From Fasciola hepatica (taxonomy: Eukaryota > Platyhelminthes > Trematoda > Plagiorchiida > Fasciolidae), in contig CANUEZ040000167.1 of assembly GCA_948099385.1 (NCBI GenBank), forward strand, positions 2,376,001 to 2,440,000: a DNA stretch of 64,000 nt, given 5' to 3'. Positions 32,577 to 43,883 of the stretch are shown here, piece by piece. Under the pieces are notes generated by a model. It was not told the origin of the DNA. It searched no databases and worked only from the letters and a program-made list of their open reading frames with translations. The position numbers were made by a program, and so were the translations under genes. How positions within the stretch are numbered: the first letter of the stretch is position 1; each line of letters begins with the position of its first letter.

Positions 32577-34654
32577 ATGGACCGTCCAAGCAAGTGGCAA
32601 AGATACCGTCGGCGTAAGCAGGCGTTGAGTGCTGTACCGTGCACTGAGTGCGGCGAGGCTTCCATGTGGGCCCATCGATACCGATGTCCGCAGATGACGT
32701 CAACAGGTACTTAAATATTTGCATCGTAATATAAATTTTACTAAATCCAGAGCCAACGGTAAATGTGTCATCCATTGATGAGGTTTCGGGTGGACATCCA
32801 GCACAACTTCCTCAATCATCAACACTGAATGTGCAAGGGACAACAACAGACTTGTCCACTGGTGTCGGTGAGTATATGTTATCTGTGATTTTATATAAAT
32901 TGTTATTCGCAGGTGTCGACATTGAACTGGGGAAAATGACGTCCGTGAAGATCAACATGGACGCGTTCTTACGTTCATTTGCCGATGTGTTTGTTAGCTG
33001 CAGACTAACGATGCAGCAACGAAGGAGTGTGCTGAACGTCCTAAACCAATATTTGCCCGGCGTACCGAAGGATCCGAGGACTCTGTCGCACACACCTCGT
33101 TTTTGTAAGAAGACGTTGCTAGCACAAGGTGTGTATATTCATATTGGGCTCATCGAAGGTCTGCAACGATCTATCAGTGGACTTGGGCTGGTCCCGGAAT
33201 CCGTCGACTTCCAGATGAATATCGATGGGTCATCAATCTATCATTCTTCTACAATACAATTGTGGCCCATTCTTGCACGTGTGGTGCGTCCGAGATGTCT
33301 GGCCGTTTTTCCGGTTGGCATTTATTGCGGTTCAGGGAAGCCGCAACCGATAAACACGTACCTGGAAGAGACGGTATTGGAATTACGAGATGTAATTGAC
33401 GGCGGAATCAACTATCTTGGGTCATCAGTAGCATGTAAACTGGTGTCAGTGGTATGCGACACACCTGCCCGGGCTTACGTTCGTCAAGTTAAAAGTCCGA
33501 CAGGCTACTTCGGGTGTGATAGATGCATACAGCGTGGTCTGCATATCACAGGGAGAATAACGTTTCCATTGGTGGACGCTCGACCGCGTACTGATGCTGA
33601 TTTCCGCCTCTTTAAATACAAACGTCACCATATTGGTGAAAGCCCGTTCGTTTCAATCCCAGTTGATATGGTGGCAAATTTTCCGCTGGATTATATGCAT
33701 TTAGTCTGTTTGGGTGTCATGCAGAAATTGTTAAATGCATGGCTAAAGGGCAGCCGAACAGAACGTTTTCGCTTGAGCCCGGCGACAGTCACAGAACTGG
33801 GAAATCGTATTGTTGGAAACCACTGCAACATCCCGTGTGACTTTCAACGCCTGTGCCGTCACACTCGGGATTTGGAACGCTGGAAAGCGTCCGAGTATAG
33901 ACAGTTCCTTTTGTATATAGGCCCCGTTTGTTTGTTGCATTTGCTACCTGATGAGTACTATGAACATTTTCTGCTATTATTCATTGCTGTATATATATTT
34001 TCTCATCCCCTTTTACACACTGAGTATCTTGACTTTGCTCACAGACTTTTAGTACTTTTTGTTCAACAAATGTCTGTATTATATGGTCCGCAGGATTTAG
34101 TGTATAATGTGCATTGCTTAATTCATTTGTCAGAAGATGTCCGGAAACACGGTGTGTTGGACAATTTCTCATGTTTTCCATTTGAGTCACATATTGCGAA
34201 ACTGAAATCATTTATAAAGGGGCCGGCTAAACCAGCTGAGCAATTGTATAAACGGCTCCACGAACTGAATAACAACTTTGAAACCATCACTAAAGAAACC
34301 CCCACGGATGATTTGTCCCTTCCAGTATCTCGCATCCCCCATAGTAGACAGTTTGTCGTTCTCAATGGTGTTTTTTTTTCAGTCGATAAGCCCAACAACG
34401 TCATCATCATTAACGGACGTCCCGCGCAAATTGTCAGTTTCCTGGAGAATAATGTTTTCTTCAAATACTTCATTTCACCAGGCAATTTTTTCACGTACGC
34501 GTTAAAATCAAGCCAGTTGTATATATTTGCTGTAGGGGATTTAGATTCCATTTTGCACAGTGCACCCATCCACACAATCACATGTAAATGTATTCGTGTT
34601 TGCATTGACTGTTCCAGTATTGTTGTTCCCATTTTACATACGTTTTTGAAATAA
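32577..34654 (+). CDS. CMC transposase (Tnp2/DUF4218 type), three exons
   Basis: Predicted exons 32,577-32,706, 32,751-32,867 and 32,913-34,654 with GT..AG introns of 44 and 45 bp and matching phases, giving 662 residues. The N terminus has a CTEC..H..C cluster. Further on, DFQMNIDGSSIYHSSTIQLW matches the D-G..WP motif of Transposase_21, DTPARAYVR with TGYFGCDRCIQRG is the zinc-binding insert, NFPLDYMHLVCLGVMQKLL holds the conserved D..H pair, and VHCLIHLSEDVRKHG with FPFESHIAKLKSFI is the DUF4218 end. It would cut and join the element ends. An AATAAA overlaps the stop codon (34,650-34,655). The 45-bp intron also has no stop, so an unspliced read-through form is possible. Confidence 0.88.
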
Positions 34655-34981
34655 AAAGTCACATAACGCTCTGTGCTTACCGTGCCACTTTTTTCGCAAA
34701 TCAGCATGACGATCTGGTAAGACTATGTATTTCTCGGGTGACTGCGAGACGAAAGTTGTTATCCTTTGTCGGTTGTTTTGACGTGAAGCGTTCGTATTTT
34801 GCCGTTTTATTGCTGTCCCCGTGTCCTTGTTTGGTGTCAATGGCTGACTCGTGTTTGCTTTCACGTATGGGTGATCACGTAAGCGTTATTGTTATTGTAT
34901 TCACCGTCCACTTGTTTCTGTACGTACTTAAATGTAATCAAGTCCCACATAGACAATTCCTAATGAGAATTTTCTTCCTAG
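34655..34981 (+). other. Spacer between the two CMC transposon genes
   Basis: No conserved coding seen. It ends in the pyrimidine-rich acceptor TTTTCTTCCTAG directly before the ATG of the second gene, so a non-coding 5' exon of that gene probably lies in this spacer. Confidence 0.5.
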
Positions 34982-36276
34982 ATGTACGTAGTGGCTCACT
35001 TTCCCGAAGAAAACTCATACGCAGTGGTACACAAAAACTGGATGGTCGACGAAACACACGTTCGTTGGCCACGAACGAAGAGTTTTCCCGACTACAGACG
35101 TCATCTGCTATCGGGAAAGGAAGTGCCGGACTCATGCCCGGAATACTACTTTAGACCTATGTACTATACGGGTAAGTCAGTGGTAGTATAACATTTAAAT
35201 AGACAAACTTGGTGATGCCATCGATTTTGAGCATCAGTTGGTTCATCAGTCAAGTGCTGCTTCCACCGATGAAACGGAGAAGCAGACATACTTCTCGCAG
35301 CACTACTCCACAAGAAAGAGGTAATTAAACATTAATATTCACATACCTAAAGGGTTCCCGTGGAATTCTCTTCCGACGAGAGTCCCCAGGCGATGCGGAG
35401 AAACCTAAAACCAGTTACGCTGGACTTACCACCCTCCCCACCGCCCATTTTGGAACGACTTGGGGGAATGCAAAGGTACATTTCCAACATGCACAACCAA
35501 ATTCCGTTTTAGTTCGCCTCAGTTGTCCTCACAGTCCACGTTGTCTGCACACGCTAGCACCCGAGTGCCAGTTGCATCATCAAGGTAATTATTACTTTTG
35601 TTTCATATTGCCCATTTAATTACAAGTAGCGGCTCAAGCACCAGCGCCACGCAAATGAACTTGGCCCCTCACCTGCGCCAATTACTATGTAAGTTCACAT
35701 GCAATGCCATTACCTAATGTTTAAGTAAACCAAGAAAAAATTCTACTGTCTATAGACAGTCTCACAAAAACTGTGGAGAAACTGAGTGCCTCCATAGAGT
35801 CTCTTTCCAACACTATCGGGGCGTCATGTTCACAAGGTATACCGCAGCCAATCACACGTGTGAACACTGTGGATGAATTCCACCATTTACACGACGTCCT
35901 GGGAACGCCAGAAGCTTTCAATAAGATGGTAAGTCACGATACGTGTATGTGACAAATGTAGGTAACGACACTGCGGCGGTATATAAATAGAAATCTTCAG
36001 GATTCAGTAAAGCAAATGCTGTCTGCCGTGGTGAGCGACGACGTCGCAGTCAGGTGCTGCTGGCTCGGTAGCAGCAAGAGGATAGCCGTCTGCAATCATA
36101 AACTCATCAAAGCCATAAAAGGTATATCGGTTTATTAGTGGTCTCACCATCTACTAGACGCTATCAGATTCAGTTCGTTTTTTTCCGAGGAACCAACTAT
36201 GAACATCGACAGACACATCAGAAATTGGTTCCACAACGCTCGTGATCGCGGAGCAGGTAGCAGATGTAGTAGGTAA
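34982..36276 (+). CDS. DUF4806-type accessory protein of the CMC transposon, eight exons
   Basis: Exons 34,982-35,171, 35,203-35,320, 35,353-35,475, 35,513-35,584, 35,627-35,688, 35,756-35,928, 36,001-36,121 and 36,158-36,276; all seven introns are GT..AG, 31 to 72 bp, and every phase matches, giving 325 residues ending at TAA. The N terminus (VVAHFPEENSYAVVHKNWM, then VRWP) resembles the N-terminal module of animal DUF4806 proteins. A Ser/Pro-rich middle and a short coiled coil (LTKTVEKLSASIESLSNTI) follow, then PITRVNTVDEFHHLHDVLGT and the helical C terminus ending IRNWFHNARDR. Likely a DNA-binding partner of the transposase, since such genes recur beside Tnp2-type transposases; its function is unproven. 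Confidence 0.8.
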
Positions 36277-36925
36277 GTAGAATGAAACGGAGTTGCCTTA
36301 TTGCTTCGCAACGGTTAGCAGAAACAAGTTTACTGTAAGACTAACGTTTGAAGTACGTTTGTCGTTTCTCCAATTACATCGGATTTACGCTTTTTTCCCT
36401 TACGCCACTTTCGCTATCCGTTTCAATTGTTCTTTGTGCAAAACCAGCAGTTATATGCAAGCGTGTGTTGCTCGGTTTACATCGAAAGACCGCTCCATTA
36501 CCAATTGTTAACATAGATTGATCTTTTTTCAACTTGCAACCATCATTGAAAAATACCATGCCATTTGTCCATTACATTTGCATCGGATGTCATTGTCACT
36601 TCTTACATAATGGTGCAGTGATTTACTGACAGTTCGCCAATAACAGTATACATTTTTTCCCCATCTGCAGATATCGAGATCACCGACAAATGTATCAAAC
36701 GTTCAATGACAATGTGCTTTGATGGATCATTACAAATCTGTACAAAATACACTTTTTCTATGTAAATAAATTTTTCGTATTCAGAATTTGGCATTCAATT
36801 TTCAGTTACATATTAGACAGAAATTGATGCATGTGGGACGCGTAAGCAAACGGCCAAAATAGATGTATACATTAGTAGTAGACCATGAAACGGCGGTTGG
36901 ATCTGGTTTCGTGTAACGTATTATA
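36277..36925 (+). other. 3' region of the CMC transposon before the repeat array
   Basis: No coding signal. It includes an AATAAA at 36,765-36,770, a possible polyadenylation site of the second gene. Confidence 0.45.
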
Positions 36926-37680
36926 AAGGTTGGGGATAGCCCCAAGCGGCTGCACAAAGGTTGGGGCTAGCCCCAAGTTTGCCCCAGGCTTGCCCCATGC
37001 GGCTGCCCCAAGGTTGGGGCTAGCCCCAAGTTTGCCCCAGGCTTGCCCCATGCGGCTGCCCCAAGGTTGGGGCTAGCCCCAAGTTTGCCCCAAGCTTGCC
37101 CCATGGGGCTGGCCCAAGGTTGGGGCTAGCCCCAAGTTTGCCCCAAGCTTGCCCCATGCGGCTGCCCCAAGGTTGGGGCTAGCCCCAAGTTTGCCCCAAG
37201 CTTGCCCCATGGGGCTGCCCCAAGGTTGGGGCTAGCCCCAAGTTTGCCCCAAGCTTGCCCCATGGGGCTGCCCCAAGGTTGGGGCTAGCCCCAAGTTTGC
37301 CCCAAGCTTGCCCCATGGGGCTGCCCCAAGGTTGGGGCTAGCCCCAAGTTTGCCCCAAGCTTGCCCCATGGGGCTGCCCCAAGGTTGGGGCTAGCCCCAA
37401 GTTTGCCCCAAGCTTGCCCCATGGGGCTGCCCCAAGGTTGGGGCTAGCCCCAAGTTTGCCCCAAGCTTGCCCCATGGGGCTGCCCCAAGGTTGGGGCTAG
37501 CCCCAAGTTTGCCCCATGGGGCACGCATGGGGCAAACTTGGGGCTGCCCCATGGGGCAAACTTGGGGCAACGGTAGCGCTGCCCCAAGTTTTTCAATGGT
37601 AAGCTTGGGGCAGCCCCACGTTTGCCCCAAGTTTGCCCCATGCGTGCCCCATGGGGCAAACTTGGGGCGTGCTACTTGGG
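36926..37680 (+). repeat. 53-bp subterminal tandem array and right terminus of the CMC transposon
   Basis: The marker TAGCCCC occurs at 36,968, 37,021, 37,074, 37,127, 37,180, 37,233, 37,286, 37,339, 37,392, 37,445 and 37,498: eleven units at exactly 53 bp. Each unit carries the perfect palindrome TTGGGGCTAGCCCCAA, and most also carry GCCCCATGGGGC. The array breaks into irregular inverted copies from 37,510 and ends with the terminal inverted repeat at 37,668-37,680. Subterminal repeats are transposase-binding sites in CACTA elements; that role here is inferred. Confidence 0.92.
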
Positions 37681-39768
37681 CTCGAACCCGTGTAGTACTT
37701 CAAGACTTCAAGACTTCAAGACAACTGAACTGGACTGAACTGAACTGAACTGAACTGAACTGAACTGCTGAACCACGCGGATTGCGCTACGCCGTAGCGT
37801 GGGCGCTTTGGACTGCTGGTGAGGTGTCTTATTCGGTAGTTAGAGGATAAGAGACAAAGCAGCCGAATAGAAAGTCGGAGACAACCACCGAAAATCACTG
37901 GAACCAATCACAGTGCATCTTTTCGATTGCAGGGCGAAGGGTGGCATCAAGGTTAACGAGAGCATCAGCAAGTGCATGAATCGGAACGTATCTTGCTCAA
38001 AACCGCGGAACCAGTACATTGACTGCCTGCGTGTTAGAATCTACTCAGCGTGAGAAGTCGAATACTCACAGCGTACAAACATCACCGGTCGGACTATCTT
38101 GGCCACAAGGACGCGACCACAGTCTCACATCACAAGTAACAAATATGGAACAAGAAATAGAAATTAAAAGTGACTGCGAAGTAAAGATCTCAAAAACAGA
38201 AATATAGCACTTCCCACTAACTATAAGCCACCAAGCATCGCCCCACTTGGTGTGAGCAACACCACACGGACCGCCCACCAGAAGTCAAGGCAGAGTAACT
38301 GGTATCTGCAGCACGTTCGCAAGTCAGTCAAGAGCTAGAAGGAACCAGGGGAACAGCATCTTCATTTTTTGCGAATAGTACTAGAGGAACCTACGCCAAT
38401 TCGGCCAGATCCGCTTGGACCATGAGAGCGGCAATACATTGACGGTGTGCCGAACGAGTTGGAAACTACGTGAGCCAAAGCACTTACTTGTTTGCACCAG
38501 TGACTTTTGAGCCTGTAGTTAGAAGCTCTTGGTTACACCTAAGCCGCTGTTACTCCTAACTTTCAGTAGATTTAAGTCTTGAGGATCACAATTGCTTCTC
38601 TCCTTAGTTCCTGTTAGATTTAATTCCTGAGGACAACACATTTTGGTAGCTGTAGACCTCGAGTGACTGGTAAAACGCATGTTTACATGCTCATCCGAAG
38701 CTCAGAACCCCTAGGCCAGACCGAGGGCATTCGGGAAGCCTCATTGTTCCATAGTTTTTGTGCGGCAACGGGCTTTGTTCCTTGGACGTTCAGGAGAGTG
38801 TCCTGCGATGTCGACTTCGATTGGTTCAACTGATTATGCGTCAGGATGACGAAAAAGGATATGCTGACTTGCCACGATCACAACTTAGTCTGGGTATGCT
38901 TAGGGTGCATAGCACGTGGGAGAAAATTTTCCCGAGAGTTTTCCACATAGTTCGGGGGAGTAAAGATAAACCGGGAAGCCATACCAAAAGTTAGCTTATG
39001 CGTAGAGGCGGGCGAGGGAAAAATATCCTTGGATAGCGTGAAAGATGCTTCCTTCTTGACACCGGCAAGTATAATATCGCCCACCAGTTACAAAGCAGAG
39101 GAAATAAAACCGGAACAAACGGAGACGTGTAGGACTTTCCGGGTCAAATTTGAACGAAGGGTAAGTCGTTTAGCGCGCAAGGCTAACAAGACGAATGACG
39201 TACGGACGCGGTTGATAACCACGGTCACGAATCAAATGATGCTTCACTAGTAGTCTGAATACGAAAGTCGAGCCACAGGGATGTTTATGCGAACCAGCAG
39301 AACAAAGACTACAGGACGAGAAACGATCAGAGAGGACTCACAAGATCGTGTGTCGTACTGGTAGTCGAACCAGGAGCAGCTTGGTTCAGGGTGATAAAAC
39401 GGTTTATAACAGGGGCGGCAATACAATTGATTTCCAGAAATGAATGCTCTGTCACTACCGTCTGCTGACAGACCTGACATAGGACCACGCTGATAGAACA
39501 ACCGGGGATGTAGCTAATGGCGTCAAAAAACCAGATCTACACTGAAATACCAATGGAGCGGAACACAAACGTAGTGATAATGGGTTTAATGGAACTGTTC
39601 TGTAGAAAAACTCAGCAAAGAAATCCAAATGTAAGACAAGTTATGAAAATACTAAGGCAAGTTGGAGTGTCAACACTTGCACTTTTGAAGAGGGTACTAC
39701 GACAGTGAGGGGGAATTGTTGTAGCGTACGATTGAGCCGTAGCAGCCGAAAGTGTAAGAAGATGGGCA

Positions 39769-39829
<61 letters not shown>

Positions 39830-40681
39830 TTCATGCACCCTTCGGATGGGGCCAAACACCGTGAGTGTCCAGTGCACCTCTTCGCAACCGTTGTACGCCT
39901 CATACGCTACCCATGGTTGGTTTGGAATCAAAGATTAGCCGACTCCCTTAGACCGACTATTAGTCAGCCAACTCGGCGGAGAGCGCCGGACACTTGCTTT
40001 CGTCCTCTCACTTTAGTGGGGACACCACCACGAGAAGGCAGTGAGTAGGCTTCCTCAGCGGAGGCCGTGTTAGACGCACGGCCACCAGGGAGCATTTCGA
40101 ATGGCTTTTAGAACGGGTAGCCATCTCGGAGCCTGGGACACCCACCGCTGACCATACTGAGGCATTTAGAGGCATACGTATTGAGCTTCATTCGAAAAAC
40201 AAATGTTATATAGGGGCTGTAATTAATGAAGAGCATGTAGCAAAATTATGGAACAGAAAATCCGTATTAAATGCACAATTGACGAGACAAGAATTAAAAT
40301 ACCACGTTCTCCCCAGGTAGTTTTCGCCGGTATGATGAAAATCATAGTTCGTATAAAACAATTTGCCTAAGCCTCCCGGTTACGAAGATTGTAAGGGCAA
40401 ATTTTTTGTTGCTGTTAGCATCAAGGTAAATACGCGTGGGTGTCTACGGGGACTGAAGATACCTAAGTATCAGAAGGTAAGTCTGACTCATTTGATGGAT
40501 TTGTCTGTGTTTACATTAAGAGTATCGCTAGTGATGCTTCTATTTGGGGTGAAAGGTTAGTTGAGTGGGTGCTGGTGCTGGTTAATGAATGAAAACTGTT
40601 TCCCCACGACCAGCAGGAGGTCGGACGATGGTACACGTAGGATTAACTCCACTCCATCAACGAGTGGGCCGTGTTTGGATG
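37681..40681. other. Flank between the CMC transposon and the Gypsy remnant
   Basis: Holds a pentamer (ACTGA)n at about 37,727-37,768 and a TA tract at about 39,771-39,826. Open frames of 60-90 codons occur (for example 38,758-38,994 and 39,029-39,250), but none has a motif I recognise. Some may be the 3' end or LTR of the Gypsy remnant to the right. I see no supported gene. Confidence 0.4.
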
Positions 40682-42440
40682 TTATGTTTTCGTACGGTGT
40701 AGCGTTGGTGGCGGTGCACAATGAAGACCGAATACAATGAAGATAATCGAGAAGAACCCTTTCACACTGAGAAACTTCCAGATTTGAGGGCTTAAGTGGC
40801 TGCTATTCTTAGAGTACCGTTCAGTCTGCACTTGTCCATTACTTTGAGGATTATGAGGCGTATTTCTGCTGGTCGCCAGGCCTCTGTCGTGAAGAAAATT
40901 ATTTAGTTTCTCTGGCATGAACGGAGGCCCGCAGTCGGTGTGAATTTTTGATGGCATGCCAAGCCATGAAAATAGTTGGCAGGCAGTTAATAACAACAGC
41001 TGTGGATGTGTTCGGACGAGCAAATGCGAAAGGAAAGCGGGAATGCTCACCAATAATTTTGAGCGGATACTTATTATGCGGAACTAAGGGATGTGAACCT
41101 TTGAAACCTACGCTGAGTATTTCAAAAGGGTTTGTGGCATTGATTGCCCAATAATGTCTTAGAGAATTGGGGTTTTAATTTCATGCGTGCTCGGCAGTCT
41201 GAGGTCTTTGTTTTAATTTCGCCTGTGAGAAACGACAGGTTTCTTGAACGAGCAAAGTGGAGCGTTCTGATGACGCAGTTTGGTGGCCGTCAGTGACGCA
41301 GTGCAACTTAGACGGGACGAGGCGTCGACTGCCACGACGATTCGATTGTCCAACGTTGAATTTTGTCGTTTTTAATCTTCCTTTGGTGTGGTATGTCAAA
41401 CATGAATGCGACAGATTTTTGATCCGCAAGGAGCGTAAATCGAGTTTCCACCGGATAACGTATCGATTTTCTAATGGCTTCCACGACAGCACAGGCTTCA
41501 TTTTCCACCGCAGAGTGATGTCGTTCATAGTCTGCTAGAGTCCTGGAAAAAATGCTACCGGGCGTCTATTCTGGGTTATTGGCGGCAGTAGCATCATCCG
41601 AGGCGTCCACTCCTACGACGAACAGAAGGGTATTATCGACTAACGATCACCAAGTCCTCGATCCGTCTTTAAAACCTCTGAAGAATTGCAAACCTCAGTC
41701 GGCAGAGGAAAACCATTTCTGTAGGTCATAGGATAGATCTTGTCGAAAAGTGAGACATCCATTTTGAATAGTACGGAAATAGTCCTGCCACGTGTCGCTA
41801 AGATTTCGGATTTGTGGGTGGTAATGGATTCCGCAGAGGTTGAAGACGTTCGGGATCCGGTCTAATGGATACCCTGAAGATTTCATACCCCGGGAGACGT
41901 ATTTGGCTGACGTCGATTATGCTCTCGTTTTCATTGAAGGTTAGGTTGGACTTTTTGTCAACCCGAAATAGTTTGTTTAAGTAGTCGTCTTGTTCTTTGT
42001 TATTCCCACAGGCAGCCAAATTACCGACGTGCGAAAGTTCCGTCTAGTTCTTCGGTTTGAATTATTTCGTCGAATATTCACTGGAGACATGCTACTCCGT
42101 TAGTTACTCCGAACGGAATGCGGCAGAATTGATTGACTCCCGCATGCTTCGGAAGCCGTGTAGACCTTTCCCCGCATGTGATCGAGACCTAACAGTAGGC
42201 GCCTTTAAAATCCAGTGTGCTGGACAAGAAGTACTTTTCTATCTTCTCAGTCATACTGTCGATCCTTGGCGTGAGGTAAACATCCAAACAAGTACATCGA
42301 TTGATGTTTCAGTTAAAGTCAGTGACCATCCATCGTTTGTGGTGTTCATTCGTAGTAATTAGAACCTGTGTCCGCCGAAGGAATTAGAAGGCTGGGTGAT
42401 CTGATCTCTAAGAAGCTTTTGGAATTCCGCTGAAGTAAAC
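40682..42440 (-). pseudogene. Ty3/Gypsy pol remnant, CsRn1-like (RT, RNase H, integrase)
   Basis: Read on the minus strand from 42,440 down: an RT start equivalent to the IQPSNS block, TPRIDSMTEKIEKYF, STLDFKGAYCQVSI (first Asp), CRIPFGVTNGVACLQ and LAACGNNKEQDDYLNKLF, then IRLPGYEIF and IRPDPERLQPLRN. RNase H follows near 41,500-41,330 (VENEACAVVEAIRK, LLADQKSVAFMF, KNDKIQRW), and integrase at 41,053-40,750 (HTDCGPPFM, HNPQSNGQVQTERY with the catalytic Glu). Many frame changes and stops mean it is dead. The wording of the motifs resembles the flatworm CsRn1/Kabuki-like clade. No LTRs were identified. Confidence 0.8.
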
Positions 42441-42536
42441 GATTCGGCTGAGGTAGAGTGACGTCACCACTCCATTTACGCTTTTCTCCGCGATTGTACC
42501 GTTTTGTTTGGCACAGTATGAAAGCAGGCCGATGTG

Positions 42537-42538
<2 letters not shown>

Positions 42539-42600
<62 letters not shown>
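42539..42600. repeat. (TA)n microsatellite
   Basis: About 60 bp of uninterrupted TA just to the right of the Gypsy RT remnant. Confidence 0.95.
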
Positions 42601-43439
42601 CGATATTAAGTTAACAGCGGAGTTACTGTATAAGGAAGGAGCGCGTATGTGAGCAGGAGTCAAGTCGCAGACTACTACACCTTTTCCCATTATGCTTTAG
42701 CGAAAAACCGTATTTCTTTAGCCGCGACCCACAATCCTGTAGCCACGTCCCATCATTCCTTAGCCTTGGCGCAGAACCTTTAGCATCCATTGCATCCATT
42801 TCGTTTGCAGAGAAGATCATTGCGGACTGTTCACCTACTGTATTGCGATGTTTCTCTGAGCCAATCACCCGCTAACCCGTTCTGTGTGTCGACTGTTTCC
42901 TTCCAAACTATCGCTGTACAGAACTTCTGTAGTTCCCTTCCTTGCGCGTGTTTGAACAAACAGAGATGAAGTTTTATCTCAACTGTTAACCCGTTTCGGC
43001 GTGTAAAACTTTCCCCTATTTTCTCGACAGCTGAAAAGCATCGCAAAAAATATTCAAGCCAGTGTAATAATAATAATTATTATTATTATTACAATTATAA
43101 TTATAATTATAATTATAATACTCCCTGACAGGATTCCTCAGCGTGCAATGTTCGCTGAGGTGGGTACCGGCTGGAAGATGGGTAAGAGTGGCCAGTCCAT
43201 GACATGGAACAAGGGCGTGTATAGCGTGCTAGAGTTCCTAGGTGGCGTCCAAGAGACCCCCCACTCAGTGGTCATATACGTTAGACGAAATGGTCTGGTT
43301 TCTTGACCAGTGACACTCTTGTATTCATAAACTCTTTGTTGACTTGATACCAATACTTGTAGTTCTTTTACTGTCCCTTTAATATTCCTATCCTTTCTCA
43401 TTGTTTCTGATTGAGACTGTCGTCAGGAGATAGCTAACC
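42601..43439. other. Non-coding stretch with AT-rich trinucleotide patch
   Basis: No gene recognised. At about 43,067-43,123 lies a patch of AAT/ATT and AATTAT repeats. Confidence 0.45.
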
Positions 43440-43883
43440 AGAGCCACCGCACCCAATGCATGGTTAATGATCGTCTGAACCGAATTGAACTGTTGAGCAC
43501 GCCTGCTGACCGGCCTACACAAATGCACGTTAAAGGAGACGAGATTTAGAGGCTGACGAGGTTTAGGAGAGGGTGAGTTACAAGACAGGATTATTCACGA
43601 CACTATTTGATAGTGAACCGTTACAAGTATCGGACGTGCTATCAGTGGGAGCATTATGGGTGGGTAGAGGGGGCAAAGAGAGGTGGTTGAGGACGGAACA
43701 CAAAGTTTGAATAAAAGAGGGAACTCTGAGCAGTAGCCCACTTATCACTACCACCCCGCTCAATGCGATGAGCAGCGCAGTCCTGATTAGCCTGCGCGAC
43801 GACCGATCCAGTATGGAATTGTTTGTAATCATACAGTTGGTTAGAATGGTACTTCTAGGGGGTCCAGCAGCAAAACAGGAGAA
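43440..43883 (-). mobile_element. RTE-like LINE 5' region, outer (older) copy, left part
   Basis: It aligns by eye with 53,080-53,470 (for example CACGCCTGCTGACCGGCCT, GTGAACCGTT, GGGAACTCTGAGCAGTAG, TAGCCTGCGCGACGACCGAT), the minus-strand 5' region of the 4-kb RTE copy. It continues at 45,257 (GATTAGGGTTCTC) after an interruption by another RTE copy. Confidence 0.8.

Larger units (their letters stand above)
31977..37680 (+). mobile_element. CMC-superfamily (CACTA/Mirage/Chapaev) DNA transposon, complete
   Basis: Ends are CCCAAGTAGCACG (31,977-31,989) and its exact reverse complement CGTGCTACTTGGG (37,668-37,680). The terminus fits the CMCWR consensus of this superfamily, and CT flanks both ends (31,975-31,976 and 37,681-37,682), consistent with a 2-bp target duplication. 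Inside are a spliced Tnp2-like transposase gene, a spliced DUF4806-type gene in the same direction, and subterminal repeats rich in CCCCAAG and CTTGGGG. No disabling mutation was found in either gene. The 5.7-kb length is normal for autonomous animal members. Only the subfamily (CACTA or Mirage) is uncertain. Confidence 0.9.

Noticed and set aside
36968..37520. CRISPR-like array of regular repeats
   Set aside because: Contiguous 53-bp tandem units without unique spacers, inside a eukaryotic DNA transposon.
37391..37748. Gly/Pro/Ala-rich repetitive proteins on both strands
   Set aside because: Translation of the 53-bp subterminal array. The unit length is not a multiple of three, so the reading frame changes from unit to unit.
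38758..39250. Possible host exons in the 38.7-39.3 kb region
   Set aside because: Short frames with no motif, no convincing splice sites and no phase agreement; left as unassigned.
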